From positions 1-45,002 of the forward strand of contig CAITGX010000144.1 in NCBI GenBank assembly GCA_903892045.1: DNA of 45,002 nucleotides, written 5' to 3'. This document shows, in pieces, positions 31,987 to 41,243 of this stretch (positions are counted from its first letter, which is position 1; the number at the start of each line of letters is the position of its first letter). This DNA is from an uncultured Planctomycetota bacterium (GTDB lineage Bacteria; Planctomycetota; UBA1135; GCA-002686595). The notes beneath the pieces are model-generated. The model made no database searches. It had not been told where the DNA came from and saw only the letters and a list, made by a program, of their open reading frames with translations. The position numbers and the translations under genes are program-made.

Positions 31987-32355
31987 ATGATCCAGATGCA
32001 GACGTTCCTGGACGTCGCCGACAACACCGGCGCCAAGCGTGTCCAGTGCATCAAGGTGCTCGGCGGCACGCACCGCCGCGTCGCCGGCCTCGGTGACATC
32101 GTCGTCGTGGCCGTCAAGAAGGCTCTGCCGAGCTCGGACGTCAAGGCCGGGTCGGTGGCGAAGGGCGTGATCGTGCGCACGCGCAAGGCGACCCGTCGCG
32201 ACGACGGCACCTACGTGCGCTTCGATCGCAACGCGATCGTGCTGATCGACGCCGAGAACAACCCCAAGGGCACGCGCATCTTCGGTGCGGTCGCGCGCGA
32301 GCTGCGCGAGCGCAACTTCATGAAGATCATCTCGCTCGCTCAGGAGGTCGTCTGA
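31987..32355 (+). CDS. rplN: Ribosomal protein uL14
   Basis: The 122-residue protein starts [27 protein letters not shown], as expected. The C-terminal part ([28 protein letters not shown]) faces the inter-subunit bridge. The stop and the rplX start share one base (TGATG). Confidence 0.99.
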   Translation: MIQMQTFLDVADNTGAKRVQCIKVLGGTHRRVAGLGDIVVVAVKKALPSSDVKAGSVAKGVIVRTRKATRRDDGTYVRFDRNAIVLIDAENNPKGTRIFGAVARELRERNFMKIISLAQEVV

Positions 32356-32642
32356 TGGCCCTGCACGTGAAGAAGGGCGACACCGTCAAGGTCCTGTCGG
32401 GCAACGACAAGGGCAAGCAGGGTGTCGTCAAGGAAGCGCTCCCCCGCGAAGGTCGCGTGATCGTCGAGGGCATCAACCTGCGCTGGAAGCACAAGAAGCC
32501 CAGCCAGCAGAACCCCAAGGGTCAGCGCGTCCAGGAAGAGTGCTCGATCCACGCGAGCAACGTGGCCCGCGTCGGCGGTGACGCCAAGCCCGCGTCGGCG
32601 AAGCCGACCGCGGCCAAGAAGTCGAAGAAGGCGGCCAAGTAG
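32355..32642 (+). CDS. rplX: Ribosomal protein uL24
   Basis: The 95-residue protein carries the KOW motif [46 protein letters not shown]. It then has [20 protein letters not shown] and a lysine/alanine-rich tail. It starts folding of the 5' domain of 23S rRNA. Confidence 0.97.
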   Translation: MALHVKKGDTVKVLSGNDKGKQGVVKEALPREGRVIVEGINLRWKHKKPSQQNPKGQRVQEECSIHASNVARVGGDAKPASAKPTAAKKSKKAAK

Positions 32643-32661
32643 CGGCCCATCAGGAACTCCC

Positions 32662-33252
32662 ATGGCACCCCGTCTCAAGGAAAAGTACGCCAACGAGGTC
32701 AAGGCGAAGCTGCGCGAGCGCTTCAGCATCACCAATGACCACGCTGCGCCCCGTCTGGTGAAGATCGTCGTCAACATGGGCATCGGCAAGGCCGTCGAGA
32801 ACAAGGCTCGCGCCGAGGCTGCTGCCAAGGACATGGCGATGATCACGGGCCAGACCCCGACCATCCGCAAGTCGCGCGAGGCGATCAGCGCCTTCAAGCT
32901 GCGCGAGAACATGCCGATCGGCTGCGCGGTGACCCTGCGCGGCGACCGCATGTGGGAGTTCGCCGACCGCCTGATCTCGATCGTCCTTCCGCGTATCCGC
33001 GACTTCCGCGGCGTGAAGGACCGTCTCGACGGCCGCGGCAACTACACCCTCGGCCTCGCCGACCAGACCGTGTTCCCGGAGATCGAGCTCGACAAGATCG
33101 AGTTCGCCCAGGGAATGGACATCACCTTCGTCACGACGGCGGGCACCGACGAGCGGGGCTATCACCTGCTCAAGGAACTCGGCATGCCGTTCGTCCAGAA
33201 GGAAGCTGGCGAAAAGAAGAAGAAGAAGTCCGCCGAGGAGAAGGTGAGCTGA
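32662..33252 (+). CDS. rplE: Ribosomal protein uL5
   Basis: The 196-residue 5S rRNA-binding protein contains KIVVNMGIGKAVENKARAEAAAKDMAMITGQTPTIRKSREAISAFKLRENMPIGCAVTLRGDRMWEF and LGLADQTVFPEIELDKIEFAQGMDITFVTTA. An extra ~18-residue basic/acidic tail (EKKKKKSAEEKVS) extends beyond the usual end. ATG 32662 begins the family-typical N-terminus. Confidence 0.98.
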   Translation: MAPRLKEKYANEVKAKLRERFSITNDHAAPRLVKIVVNMGIGKAVENKARAEAAAKDMAMITGQTPTIRKSREAISAFKLRENMPIGCAVTLRGDRMWEFADRLISIVLPRIRDFRGVKDRLDGRGNYTLGLADQTVFPEIELDKIEFAQGMDITFVTTAGTDERGYHLLKELGMPFVQKEAGEKKKKKSAEEKVS

Positions 33253-33255
33253 CCC

Positions 33256-33441
33256 ATGGCCAAGACCTGTCTCGTCATCAAGAGCAAGCAGACGCCGAAG
33301 TTCTCGTCTCGGCGCTACAACCGCTGCGGCATCTGCGGTCGTCCGCGTGCCGTGTATCGCAAGTTCGGCATTTGCCGCATCTGCCTGCGCGAGAAGGCGC
33401 TCAAGGGCGAAATCCCGGGCATGCGCAAGGCGTCGTGGTAG
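33256..33441 (+). CDS. rpsN: Ribosomal protein uS14, zinc-binding short type
   Basis: The 61-residue protein has the C24-G-I-C27 ... C40-R-I-C43 pattern that binds zinc, so it is the short S14Z/S14p type. It assembles late next to S3 and S10 in the 30S head. It lies 3 nt after rplE. Confidence 0.97.
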   Translation: MAKTCLVIKSKQTPKFSSRRYNRCGICGRPRAVYRKFGICRICLREKALKGEIPGMRKASW

Positions 33442-33454
33442 GAGCCCCATTCCG

Positions 33455-33850
33455 ATGATGACCGATCCGATCGCAGACCTCCTCACCCGCGTGCGCAACG
33501 GCAATGCCGTCGGCGCCAAGACGGTGACCATGCCCGCTTCCCGCATCAAGGTGGGCGTGGCGCAGATCCTCAAGGAAGAGGGTTTCGTCGACTCGTACGA
33601 AGTGGCCGAGGGCACGCCCTCGAGCACGCTCACGATTCGGCTCAAGTACGGCCCCGACGGCGAGAAGGTGATCCGCAAGATCGAGCGGGTCTCGAAGCCG
33701 GGCTGCCGCGTGTACAGCAACGCCAAGGACATCCCCTCGGTCCTGCGGGGCCTCGGCGTCTACATCCTCTCCACCAACCAGGGCATCGTGTCCGACCGGA
33801 CCGCGCGCAAGATCAATGCGGGCGGTGAGGTCCTCTGCAAGGTGTACTAG
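33455..33850 (+). CDS. rpsH: Ribosomal protein uS8
   Basis: The 131-residue protein has DPIADLLTRVRNGNAVGAKTVTMPASRIKVGVAQILKEEGFV at the N-terminus. The C-terminal rRNA-binding motif is GLGVYILSTNQGIVSDRTARKINAGGEVLCKVY. In E. coli S8 represses the spc operon at the L5 cistron; I did not find an obvious mimic here. Two adjacent ATGs are possible starts (33455 or 33458). Confidence 0.98.
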   Translation: MMTDPIADLLTRVRNGNAVGAKTVTMPASRIKVGVAQILKEEGFVDSYEVAEGTPSSTLTIRLKYGPDGEKVIRKIERVSKPGCRVYSNAKDIPSVLRGLGVYILSTNQGIVSDRTARKINAGGEVLCKVY

Positions 33851-33852
33851 CC

Positions 33853-34392
33853 ATGTCGCGCGTAGGAAAGCAGCCCGTGGTCATCCCCGCGGGCGTCGAG
33901 GTGAAGGTCGAAGCCGGCAAGGTTCGCGTGAAGGGCCCCAAGGGCTCGAACGAGTTCCCGGTCCGCTCCGACATCAAGGTCTCGACCGATGGCAAGCAGG
34001 TGACGGTCGAGCGCGCGGGCGAGACCCGCGAGACCCGCGCCATGCACGGCACCATGCGCGCCCTGATCGCCAGCATGATCGAAGGCGTCACCAAGGGCTA
34101 CCAGAAGGAGCTCGAGGTGGTGGGCGTCGGTTGGAATGCCGCCGTGCAGGGCCGCAAGGTCGTGCTCTCGGTCGGCTTCTGCAAGCCCGTGGAGATCATG
34201 CTCCCCGAGGGAGTGAACGCTGCCTGCCCGACCAACACGCTGATCGTGCTCACCGGCTACGACAAGCAGAAGGTGGGCATGACGGCCTCGCGCATCCGCG
34301 CGTCCCGCAAGCCTGAGCCCTACAAGGGCAAGGGTGTGCGCTACAAGGGCGAGTACGTCCGTCTCAAGGCCGGTAAGAGCTTCGGTAGCTGA
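33853..34392 (+). CDS. rplF: Ribosomal protein uL6
   Basis: The 179-residue two-domain protein is near the sarcin-ricin loop. It reads M-S-R-V-G-K-Q-P-V-V-I-P-A-G-V-E-V, with the C-terminal signature KPEPYKGKGVRYKGEYVRLKAGKSFG. It lies 2 nt after rpsH and 2 nt before rplR. Confidence 0.98.
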   Translation: MSRVGKQPVVIPAGVEVKVEAGKVRVKGPKGSNEFPVRSDIKVSTDGKQVTVERAGETRETRAMHGTMRALIASMIEGVTKGYQKELEVVGVGWNAAVQGRKVVLSVGFCKPVEIMLPEGVNAACPTNTLIVLTGYDKQKVGMTASRIRASRKPEPYKGKGVRYKGEYVRLKAGKSFGS

Positions 34393-34394
34393 TC

Positions 34395-34763
34395 ATGAAG
34401 GCCACGTTCGTCAAGCAGGGGCGCCGTCAGCGCCGCAAGTGGCGCGTCCGCGCCAATATCCGCCGCACCTCGAGCCTCCCCCGGCTCTCGGTCAACCGCT
34501 CGGTCAAGCACATCTCCGTGCAGCTGATCGACGACGTGAAGGGGTGCACGCTGTGCGCCGCCACCACGACGTCGAAGGCCATGGCGGATGCGCTCAAGGG
34601 CAAGAACAAGTCCGATCGCGCCCGCGTGATCGGCGCCGAGATCGCCAAGCAGGCGCTCGCCGCCGGCATCACTGCGGTCGTGTTCGATCGCGGCTCGGCC
34701 CGGTTCCACGGGCGTATCAAGGCCCTGGCGGATGCGGCCCGCGAGGCCGGCCTCAAGTTCTAG
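34395..34763 (+). CDS. rplR: Ribosomal protein uL18
   Basis: The 122-residue 5S rRNA-binding protein has RRQRRKWRVRANIRRTSSLPRLSVNRSVKHISVQLIDDVKGCTLCAATTTSK, then IAKQALAAGITAVVFDRGSARFHGRIKALADAAREAGLKF. Confidence 0.97.
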   Translation: MKATFVKQGRRQRRKWRVRANIRRTSSLPRLSVNRSVKHISVQLIDDVKGCTLCAATTTSKAMADALKGKNKSDRARVIGAEIAKQALAAGITAVVFDRGSARFHGRIKALADAAREAGLKF

Positions 34764-34803
34764 CCCTACGAGCGAGCAAGCAAGCTCAAGCCCAAGGAAG
34801 CAC

Positions 34804-35313
34804 ATGGAAGGCATTCGTTATCTCGACATCCGCGAGGTCGAGCAGCTCTCGACCCTGTCGGAAGTGCTCGTCCGCATCAACCGCTGCGCGGTCGTGGTCA
34901 AGGGCGGTCGTCGCTTCTCCTTCGCGGCGCTGCAGGTGTGTGGCAACCGCGATGGAGTGGTGGGCTTGGGCTACGGCAAGGGACCGCAGGTCCCCGGCGC
35001 CCTCGAGAAGGCCGCCCGCGACGGTCGCAAGCACCTGATCCGCGTCCCCGTTTCCGACGGTGGCACCATTCCGCACGAAGTCGAGGCCACCTTTGGTGCC
35101 TCGCGCGTGCGCCTGATCCCGGCCGCTCCGGGTACGGGCATCATCGCGGGCGCCTCGGTGCGCGCGGTGTGCGAGATGGCCGGCATCAAGAACATCCTCA
35201 CCAAGTCCTACGGCTCGACCAACCCGGTGAACTCGGTCAAGGCCGCGCTCGCCGCGCTGGCCCTGCTGCGCACCCGTGAGACGATCCGCGAGCTGCGCGG
35301 CGTCGAAGTCTGA
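34804..35313 (+). CDS. rpsE: Ribosomal protein uS5
   Basis: The 169-residue protein carries the double-stranded-RNA-binding-like domain VLVRINRCAVVVKGGRRFSFAALQVCGNRDGVVGLGYGKGPQVPGALEKAARD (residues ~20-75). The C-terminal fold has LIPAAPGTGIIAGASVRAVCEMAGIKNILTKSYGSTNPVNSVKAAL. Its N-terminal loop is involved in decoding fidelity. Bacteria usually have rpmD (L30) next; here only 34 nt separate it from rplO. Confidence 0.98.
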   Translation: MEGIRYLDIREVEQLSTLSEVLVRINRCAVVVKGGRRFSFAALQVCGNRDGVVGLGYGKGPQVPGALEKAARDGRKHLIRVPVSDGGTIPHEVEATFGASRVRLIPAAPGTGIIAGASVRAVCEMAGIKNILTKSYGSTNPVNSVKAALAALALLRTRETIRELRGVEV

Positions 35314-35347
35314 TCCCAACCTCCTCACTTCTCGACGGAAGCCAGCG

Positions 35348-35830
35348 ATGAACCTCAAGACGGTCCAGGACAAGGGCGTCAAGCACCTGCAGCGCAAGCG
35401 CGTCGGCCGCGGCATCGGCAGCGGTCTCGGCAAGACGGCCGGCCGTGGTCACAAGGGCTGGGGCGCCCGCTCGGGCACCTCGCGCCGCCCGGGCTACGAA
35501 GGCGGTCAGATGCCGATCTATCGCCGCGTGCCCAAGCGCGGCTTCACCAACGCGCGCTTCCGCGTGGACTACACCGTGGTCAACGTCGAGACGCTCAACG
35601 CCTTCGACGACGGCGCGACGGTGGACTTCGCCGCGATCCTCGAGCGCAGCCTCGCGTCCAAGGACGCCCCGCTGCTCAAGATCCTCGGTTCGGGCGAGCT
35701 CAAGAAGCGCCTCACGGTGCGCGCGGAGAAGTTCAGCGCCACCGCCAAGGAAAAGATCGAGAAGGCCGGCGGCCAGGTCATCGTGCTGGAAACCTCGGGC
35801 GATAGCTGCGCCTCGGAGGGGCAGGCCTAG
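35348..35830 (+). CDS. rplO: Ribosomal protein uL15
   Basis: The 160-residue protein has the Gly/Arg/Lys-rich extension RKRVGRGIGSGLGKTAGRGHKGWGARSGTSRRPGYEGGQMPIYRRVPKRGF, which is diagnostic. The C-terminal domain (AEKFSATAKEKIEKAGGQVIVLE) has the usual fold. The stop and the secY GTG share one base (TAGTG). Confidence 0.98.
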   Translation: MNLKTVQDKGVKHLQRKRVGRGIGSGLGKTAGRGHKGWGARSGTSRRPGYEGGQMPIYRRVPKRGFTNARFRVDYTVVNVETLNAFDDGATVDFAAILERSLASKDAPLLKILGSGELKKRLTVRAEKFSATAKEKIEKAGGQVIVLETSGDSCASEGQA

Positions 35831-37143
35831 TGGAGAACCAAGGCGGCGCGCTCCAGCTGCTCAAGGTTCCCGAGACGAGGCAGCGAATCCTCGTCACGCT
35901 CGGGCTCCTGCTCGCGTACCGGTTCGGCTTCCAAGTGCCGATCCCGGGCATGTCCCCGTCGTTCCTCCGCGAGGCTGCCCAGAACGCGAACCAGAGCGTG
36001 TTCGGCCTGATGAACGCCTTCTCGGGCGGTGACATCGGCCGCACCTCGATCTTCTCGCTCGGCATCATGCCGTACATCTCGGCCTCGATCATCTTCTCGA
36101 TGCTCACCAAGGTGAGCCCGAAGATCGAGGCGATCGCCAAGGAAGGCGCCTCGGGTCAGAAGCGCATCAACCAGTGGACGCGCCTGCTCGCGGTCCCGAT
36201 CGCGCTCATCCAAGCCCTGTTCGTCTACACCGGCGTGTTCCTGCAGTCCCCCAACATGATCGACTCGAGCATCGGTGCCGGCATCGGCCTCGCGCTCGTC
36301 GTCATGCTCTCGCTCACCGCAGGCGCGATGTTCTGCATGTGGGTGGGGGAGCTGATCACCGAGTACGGCATCGGCAACGGCGCCTCGCTGATCATCATGG
36401 CCGGCATCTGTGCGGACATCCCGCTCGCGTTGGCCCAGATGGCGGGTGACGTCGACTTCTACGACACCATCGTCTACCTCGTCGGCCTGTGGATCGCGAT
36501 CGTCGTGGTGATCGTCTACATCACCAAGGGCACGCGCCGCATCCCGATCCAGTACGCGCGCCTGACCAAGGGCCAGCGCGTGTACGGCGGCCAGAAGCAC
36601 TTCCTGCCGCTCAAGATCAACATGGCCGGCGTCATGCCGATCGTGTTCGCGTCGATCATCTTCGTGCTGCCGGGCGTGCTGTTCGCGGCGCTCGACCTCA
36701 ACTGGCTCGAGACGGTGTTCAACGACCCGCGCGGCTTCGTGCACATCGTCCTGCAGATCACGCTGATCTTCGCCTTCTGCTTCTTCTGGAACCGCCTGAT
36801 GTTCCAGCCCGACCAGATCGCCAAGGACCTGATGGAGCGCGGCTCCTTCATCCCCGGCCTCCGTCCGGGCCAGAAGACGGCCGAGTTCCTCGACCACACC
36901 CTGACCCGCATCACGGTCGTTGGCGCGGCGTTCCTCGCGGTGCTCTCGGTCCTGCCGGGCTTCGTCACGGCCAGCACGCCGCTCTCGCCGGCCATGGCCT
37001 ACTTCCTCGGTGGCACGTCCGTGCTGATCGTGGTCGGCGTCGCGATGGACATCGTTGACAAGCTCAACGCCCAGCTCGTGATGCGCAACTACGAAGGCTT
37101 CATGAAGGGCAACGCCAACGCTGCCGGCTGGACGCGCAAGTAA
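35830..37143 (+). CDS. secY: Preprotein translocase subunit SecY
   Basis: The 437-residue ten-helix channel protein of the inner membrane starts at GTG. Recognisable blocks are RILVTLGLLLAYRFGFQVPIPG (helix 1), GGDIGRTSIFSLGIMPYISASIIFSML (plug and helix 2), the helix 4-6 segments, GHRRIPIQYARLTKG-type cytoplasmic loop (here TRRIPIQYARLTKGQRVYGGQKHFLPLKINMAGVMPIVFAS) and GTSVLIVVGVAMDIVDKLNAQLVMRNYEGF at the end. It partners with SecE, encoded at 10.7 kb. Confidence 0.98.
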   Translation: MENQGGALQLLKVPETRQRILVTLGLLLAYRFGFQVPIPGMSPSFLREAAQNANQSVFGLMNAFSGGDIGRTSIFSLGIMPYISASIIFSMLTKVSPKIEAIAKEGASGQKRINQWTRLLAVPIALIQALFVYTGVFLQSPNMIDSSIGAGIGLALVVMLSLTAGAMFCMWVGELITEYGIGNGASLIIMAGICADIPLALAQMAGDVDFYDTIVYLVGLWIAIVVVIVYITKGTRRIPIQYARLTKGQRVYGGQKHFLPLKINMAGVMPIVFASIIFVLPGVLFAALDLNWLETVFNDPRGFVHIVLQITLIFAFCFFWNRLMFQPDQIAKDLMERGSFIPGLRPGQKTAEFLDHTLTRITVVGAAFLAVLSVLPGFVTASTPLSPAMAYFLGGTSVLIVVGVAMDIVDKLNAQLVMRNYEGFMKGNANAAGWTRK

Positions 37144-37146
37144 CCC

Positions 37147-37797
37147 ATGCAGACCGTGCTCATCCTGCTCGGGCCCCCGGGGGCCGGAAAGGGGACCCAG
37201 GCCGCGCGCCTGGCGGGAGCACTGTCGTCTCCGCATGTCTCGACGGGCGACCTGTTCCGCGAGAACCTCGGCAAGGGCACCGAGCTCGGCCAGAAGGCCA
37301 AGCAGTTCATGGAGTCCGGCCAGCTGGTCCCCGATGCGCTCGTGATCGACATGCTGTTCGATCGCGTCGCCAAGGCCGACTGCAAGGCCGGCTACCTGCT
37401 CGACGGCTTCCCGCGCACCGTGGCCCAGGCTCAGGCGCTCGACGCCCGTCTCGCCGGCGCCTCGGTGCGGGCGCTGAATCTGTCCGTTGCCGACGCCGCC
37501 CTGGTCGAGCGCCTCACGGGGCGCTGGACCTGCAAGGGCTGCGGGCACGTGCACCACGAGCGCTTCTCGCCCCCGACCCGCACGGGTCAGTGCGACAAGT
37601 GCGGTGGCGCGCTGTACCAGCGCACCGACGACTCCCGCGAGGTGGTCGAGAAGCGCCTCGCGGTGTACCGCGACCAGACCCGGCCCGTCGAGGCTCACTA
37701 CCGCGCGCGCGGTGTGCTCACGGACCTCGACGGCAGCCGCACGCCTGACCAGGTGTTCACGGCCATGCTCGCCGCCGCGCGAGGGGAGAAGGGCTGA
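37147..37797 (+). CDS. adk: Adenylate kinase with zinc-binding lid
   Basis: The 216-residue enzyme interconverts ATP + AMP and 2 ADP. The P-loop is [16 protein letters not shown] (residues ~7-22). The AMP-site block is [10 protein letters not shown], and [13 protein letters not shown] follows. The LID (residues ~118-155) has C-K-G-C ... C-D-K-C, the four-cysteine zinc form. It lies between secY and infA, as in many bacteria, and its stop overlaps the infA start by 1 nt. Confidence 0.98.
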   Translation: MQTVLILLGPPGAGKGTQAARLAGALSSPHVSTGDLFRENLGKGTELGQKAKQFMESGQLVPDALVIDMLFDRVAKADCKAGYLLDGFPRTVAQAQALDARLAGASVRALNLSVADAALVERLTGRWTCKGCGHVHHERFSPPTRTGQCDKCGGALYQRTDDSREVVEKRLAVYRDQTRPVEAHYRARGVLTDLDGSRTPDQVFTAMLAAARGEKG

Positions 37798-38039
37798 TGG
37801 CCAAGGAAGAACCGATCACGGTGGAAGCCATCGTCACCGAAGCGCTGCCCAATGCGCGCTTCCGTGCCAAGCTCGCTTCCGGCCACGAAATCCTCGCCCA
37901 CGTCAGTGGCAAGATGCGCATGCACTACATCCGCATCCTGCCCGGCGACAAGATCACGGTCGAGATGTCCCCCTACGACCTGACCAAAGGCCGCATCATC
38001 TATCGCGGCGATCGCAAGCAACGGAGTCCCCAGGAATGA
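37797..38039 (+). CDS. infA: Translation initiation factor IF-1
   Basis: The 80-residue OB-fold protein blocks the 30S A site during initiation. It contains [62 protein letters not shown]. The C-terminus is ~6 residues longer than in E. coli (72 aa in total there). It overlaps rpmJ by 4 nt (ATGA). Confidence 0.97.
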   Translation: MAKEEPITVEAIVTEALPNARFRAKLASGHEILAHVSGKMRMHYIRILPGDKITVEMSPYDLTKGRIIYRGDRKQRSPQE

Positions 38040-38152
38040 AAGTGCGTTCCAGCGTTCGGCGCATGTGCGCCAACTGCAAGGTCGTTCGCCGCCGCGGCGT
38101 CGTTTTTGTCATCTGCAAGGAGCCGACGCACAAGCAGCGTCAGGGCAAGTAA
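38036..38152 (+). CDS. rpmJ: Ribosomal protein bL36
   Basis: The 38-residue protein reads [38 protein letters not shown]. The C11-x2-C14 ... C27-x4-H32 pattern binds zinc (C+ type). It starts inside the infA stop and is followed 9 nt later by rpsM. Confidence 0.98.
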   Translation: MKVRSSVRRMCANCKVVRRRGVVFVICKEPTHKQRQGK

Positions 38153-38161
38153 GGAGCACAT

Positions 38162-38545
38162 ATGCCCCGTCTCATCGGCGTCGACATCCCGCCCCAGAAG
38201 CGCCTCGAAATCGCGCTCACCTACGTCTATGGCATCGGCCGCGACACGGCGCAGAAGATCTGCGACGCGACCGGTCTCAACCGCGGCATGCGCTCGCGCG
38301 AGCTGACGGAAGACCAGATCGCGATGCTCGCGACGTACATCCAGAAGACCTACGCGGTGGAAGGTCAGCTCCGCCGTCAGGTCGCCTCGAACATCAATCG
38401 CCTGCGCGAGATCGGCAGCTACCGCGGGATGCGCCACCGGCGCGGCCTGCCGGTGCGCGGCCAGCGCACGCGCACGAACGCCCGCACTCGCAAGGGTCCG
38501 CGCAAGACGGTCGCCGGCAAGAAGTCCGTGAAGGGGATGAAGTAA
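38162..38545 (+). CDS. rpsM: Ribosomal protein uS13
   Basis: The 127-residue head protein forms bridges with L5 and contacts P-site tRNA. It has [35 protein letters not shown] and the C-terminal basic tail [32 protein letters not shown]. It starts the alpha-operon portion (S13-S11-S4-alpha-L17). Confidence 0.98.
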   Translation: MPRLIGVDIPPQKRLEIALTYVYGIGRDTAQKICDATGLNRGMRSRELTEDQIAMLATYIQKTYAVEGQLRRQVASNINRLREIGSYRGMRHRRGLPVRGQRTRTNARTRKGPRKTVAGKKSVKGMK

Positions 38546-38551
38546 CCCGCC

Positions 38552-38938
38552 ATGAGCAAGGCAGCAGCAGTCAAGAAGAAGATCAAGCGCAACGTCGCGC
38601 GTGCCGTCGTGCACGTGAAGGCGTCCTTCAACAACACGCACGTGACCGTCACGGATGCCAAGGGCGATGCGATCGCCTGGGGCTCGGCGGGCATCGTCGG
38701 CTTCAAGGGCACGCGCAAGAGCACGCCCTTTGCCGCGACCCGCGCTGCGGAACACGCCGCTCAGGGCGCGATCCGTCAGGGCGTGCGCGAAGTGCTCGTC
38801 AAGGTTCGCGGCGCCGGCTCGGGCCGCGAGTCCGCGATCCGCGCTCTGTCCACCTCCGGTCTCAACATCCTCGCCATCGAGGATTGCACCCCGCTGCCGC
38901 ACAACGGCTGCCGCGCCCGCAAGCGTCGTCGCGTCTAG
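38552..38938 (+). CDS. rpsK: Ribosomal protein uS11
   Basis: The 128-residue platform protein has [54 protein letters not shown]. It ends with the signature [12 protein letters not shown]. Confidence 0.98.
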   Translation: MSKAAAVKKKIKRNVARAVVHVKASFNNTHVTVTDAKGDAIAWGSAGIVGFKGTRKSTPFAATRAAEHAAQGAIRQGVREVLVKVRGAGSGRESAIRALSTSGLNILAIEDCTPLPHNGCRARKRRRV

Positions 38939-38967
38939 TCCGCGCACAGGCTCACAAGGAAGAACAC

Positions 38968-39594
38968 ATGGGTCGTTACGTCGAAAACAAGTGCAAGCTG
39001 TGCCGTCGTGAAGGCATGAAGCTGTTCCTCAAGGGGCAGCGCTGCTTCACGGACAAGTGCGCCGTCTCCCGCCGCGACTATCCGCCGGGTGTCCACGCTC
39101 AGAAGCGCGCCAAGGTCACCGACTACGGCGTTCGCGTGCGTGAGAAGCAGAAGCTCAAGCGCATCTACGGCGTCTGGGAGCGTCAGTTCAAGATCTACTT
39201 CCATGAGGCCGAGCGCATGAAGGGCAACACGGGCGAGAACCTCATGGTTCTGCTCGAGCGTCGCCTCGACAACGTCGTCCTCGCCGCGGGCTTCGCCCTG
39301 TCGCGCAACCACGCGCGCCAGCTCGTCAACCACGGGCACTGCGCCGTCAACGGTCGCTTCGTCGACGTGGCGTCGTTCAGCGTCCGCCCGGGCGACGTGG
39401 TCTCGGTCCGCCAGAAGGAGTCGGTCCGCAAGCAGGTCGCCGACGCCCTCGAGATCAACAAGTCGCAGCCGGTCCCGGCATGGCTCGACGTCAATCGTGA
39501 CAACCTGACGGTCCGCGTCGCCGCGATGCCCAAGCGCGAGGACGTGCCGCACCCGATCCAGGAACAGCTCATCATCGAGCTCTGCTCGAAGTAG
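38968..39594 (+). CDS. rpsD: Ribosomal protein uS4 (zinc form)
   Basis: The 208-residue protein nucleates the 5' domain of 16S rRNA. The N-terminal C9-K-L-C12 and C26...C31 cysteines suggest a zinc-bound version. The S4 domain is present as LERRLDNVVLAAGFALSRNHARQLVNHGHCAVNGRFVDVASFSVRPGDVVSV. In E. coli it represses the alpha operon; no clear pseudoknot site was recognised here. Confidence 0.98.
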   Translation: MGRYVENKCKLCRREGMKLFLKGQRCFTDKCAVSRRDYPPGVHAQKRAKVTDYGVRVREKQKLKRIYGVWERQFKIYFHEAERMKGNTGENLMVLLERRLDNVVLAAGFALSRNHARQLVNHGHCAVNGRFVDVASFSVRPGDVVSVRQKESVRKQVADALEINKSQPVPAWLDVNRDNLTVRVAAMPKREDVPHPIQEQLIIELCSK

Positions 39595-39648
39595 CGCTCT
39601 CGGCACCGTTCGCAAGCACTGAAGGCTCCAGACAGGAACCCACGCACC

Positions 39649-40644
39649 ATGAGAATTCGTTGGCGCAACTTCGAACTGCCCAGCAAGGTCGTGCCCGACA
39701 AGGCGACCTTGACCAAGGAGTACGGCCGCTTCGTCGTCGAGCCGTTTGAGCAGGGCTTCGGCCACACCATCGGCAACGGCCTGCGCCGTGTGCTGCTCTC
39801 GTCGATCGAGGGCACCGCGGTCACCGCCGTGCGCATCGAGGGCGCCTCCCATGAGTTCGACTCGCTCACGGGCGTGCTCGAAGACGTGACGGACATCATC
39901 CTCAACGTCAAGCGCCTGCGCATTCGCCACGACGGCAACGACCCGATCACCTGCCGCATCCACAAGAAGGGCAAGGGGCCGGTCACCGGCGCCGACGTGC
40001 AGTGCCCCGGCGATGCCAAGGTCGTCAGCAGCGACCTGCACCTGCTCACGCTCACGGGCGACCGCGAGTTCAAGATGGAGCTCGACGTCCGCAAGGGCCG
40101 CGGCTACGTGCAGGCCGAGGAGAACATGGTCGACAAGAACCAGCTCGGGACGATCCCGGTGGATTCGATCTACTCTCCCGTCCACCGCGTGCGCTACTCG
40201 GTCGAGGCGACCCGCGTCGGCAAGTTCACGAACTACGACCGCCTCGTGATCGAGGTCTGGACCGACGGCACCGTCGCTCCGGACATGGCGCTCACGGAAG
40301 CGGCCAAGATCTACCGCAAGCACCTGAACCCCTTCGTGCTGTTCGAGTCCAGCCGCGACGAGTCGCCGCTGGCCGAGGAGCCGAGCACGTCGCCCTACGC
40401 GGAGCGCAACCGCGAGACCACCAAGGTCTCGGCCGTGCTGTCCGCTTCGGTCGCCGAACTGGAGCTCTCGGTGCGCGCGAAGAACTGCCTCGACGGCGCC
40501 AACATCACCACCATCGGCCAGCTCGTCTCGATGAGCGAGACCGACGTCATGAACCTCAAGAACCTCGGCAAGACGTCGCTCACCGAGATCAAGAGCAAGC
40601 TCGCCGAGCGCGGCCTCTCGCTCGGCATGAAGACCGGCAACTAG
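39649..40644 (+). CDS. rpoA: RNA polymerase alpha subunit
   Basis: The 331-residue protein has an N-terminal assembly domain (GRFVVEPFEQGFGHTIGNGLRRVLLSSIEGTAVTAVRIEGASHEF, then VDSIYSPVHRVRYSVEATRVG). A linker leads to the C-terminal domain ELSVRAKNCLDGANITTIGQLVSMSETDVMNLKNLGKTSLTEIKSKLAERGLSLGM, which binds UP elements and activators. The dimer builds the core with beta and beta', encoded at 14-22 kb. Confidence 0.98.
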   Translation: MRIRWRNFELPSKVVPDKATLTKEYGRFVVEPFEQGFGHTIGNGLRRVLLSSIEGTAVTAVRIEGASHEFDSLTGVLEDVTDIILNVKRLRIRHDGNDPITCRIHKKGKGPVTGADVQCPGDAKVVSSDLHLLTLTGDREFKMELDVRKGRGYVQAEENMVDKNQLGTIPVDSIYSPVHRVRYSVEATRVGKFTNYDRLVIEVWTDGTVAPDMALTEAAKIYRKHLNPFVLFESSRDESPLAEEPSTSPYAERNRETTKVSAVLSASVAELELSVRAKNCLDGANITTIGQLVSMSETDVMNLKNLGKTSLTEIKSKLAERGLSLGMKTGN

Positions 40645-40679
40645 ACCGCACCGCGGTCCCAACCTGAGAACGAACCGCC

Positions 40680-41129
40680 ATGCGTCACGGACGAGCAGGC
40701 AATCACCTTTCCCGTACCAGCGCCCACCGCGATGCGATGATTCGCAACCTCGCGGCGAGCCTGATCACCCACGAGCGCGTCAAGACGACGCTCCCGAAGG
40801 CGCGCAACCTGCGCCCCTTCGTGGAGAAGCTCGTGACCCTCTCGAAGGAAGCCACGGTCCACCGTCGCCGTCTGGTGCAGTCGCGCCTCGGTGACAAGAC
40901 CGCCGCCAAGAAGCTGTTCGAGGTCATCGGACCGCGCTTCAAGGGGCGTCCGGGCGGCTACCTGCGCATCCTCAAGATGGCCAAGCGTCGTCTCGGCGAC
41001 GGTGGCGAGCAGGCGATCATCGAGTTCGTCGAGCGCACGCCGAAGCAGGAAGCCGCTCCGGCGGCTCCGGCCGCCGAGGCCAAGGCGCCCGCCAAGAAGA
41101 AGGCCGGCAAGGCCGGCGCCGGCGCCTAA
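40680..41129 (+). CDS. rplQ: Ribosomal protein bL17
   Basis: The 149-residue protein begins M-R-H-G-R-A-G-N-H-L-S-R-T-S-A-H-R-D-A-M, and continues with RLGDKTAAKKLFEVIGPRFKGRPGGYLRILKMAKRRLGDGGEQAIIEFV. Its Ala/Lys/Pro-rich tail (~28 residues) exceeds the usual end. It is the last gene of the block before a strong terminator. Confidence 0.98.
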   Translation: MRHGRAGNHLSRTSAHRDAMIRNLAASLITHERVKTTLPKARNLRPFVEKLVTLSKEATVHRRRLVQSRLGDKTAAKKLFEVIGPRFKGRPGGYLRILKMAKRRLGDGGEQAIIEFVERTPKQEAAPAAPAAEAKAPAKKKAGKAGAGA

Positions 41130-41178
41130 GCGCGCCGGGCACGGCTCGCCTTCCCGGAAGGCAGCCGACAGGAACTTC

Positions 41179-41220
41179 GGAGGGCCGCTCGCCGCGAGGC
41201 GAGTGGCCCTCCTAGCTTTT
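41179..41220 (+). terminator. Strong intrinsic terminator of the ribosomal block
   Basis: A 15-bp stem joins 41179-41193 to 41198-41212 (one G-T) over GCGA, followed by TAGCTTTT (41213-41220). It ends the ~15-kb S10-spc-alpha block. The convergent dnaE gene ends just beyond it. Confidence 0.85.
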
Positions 41221-41243
41221 CGCTCCGCCGCGAGCGCGCTGCG

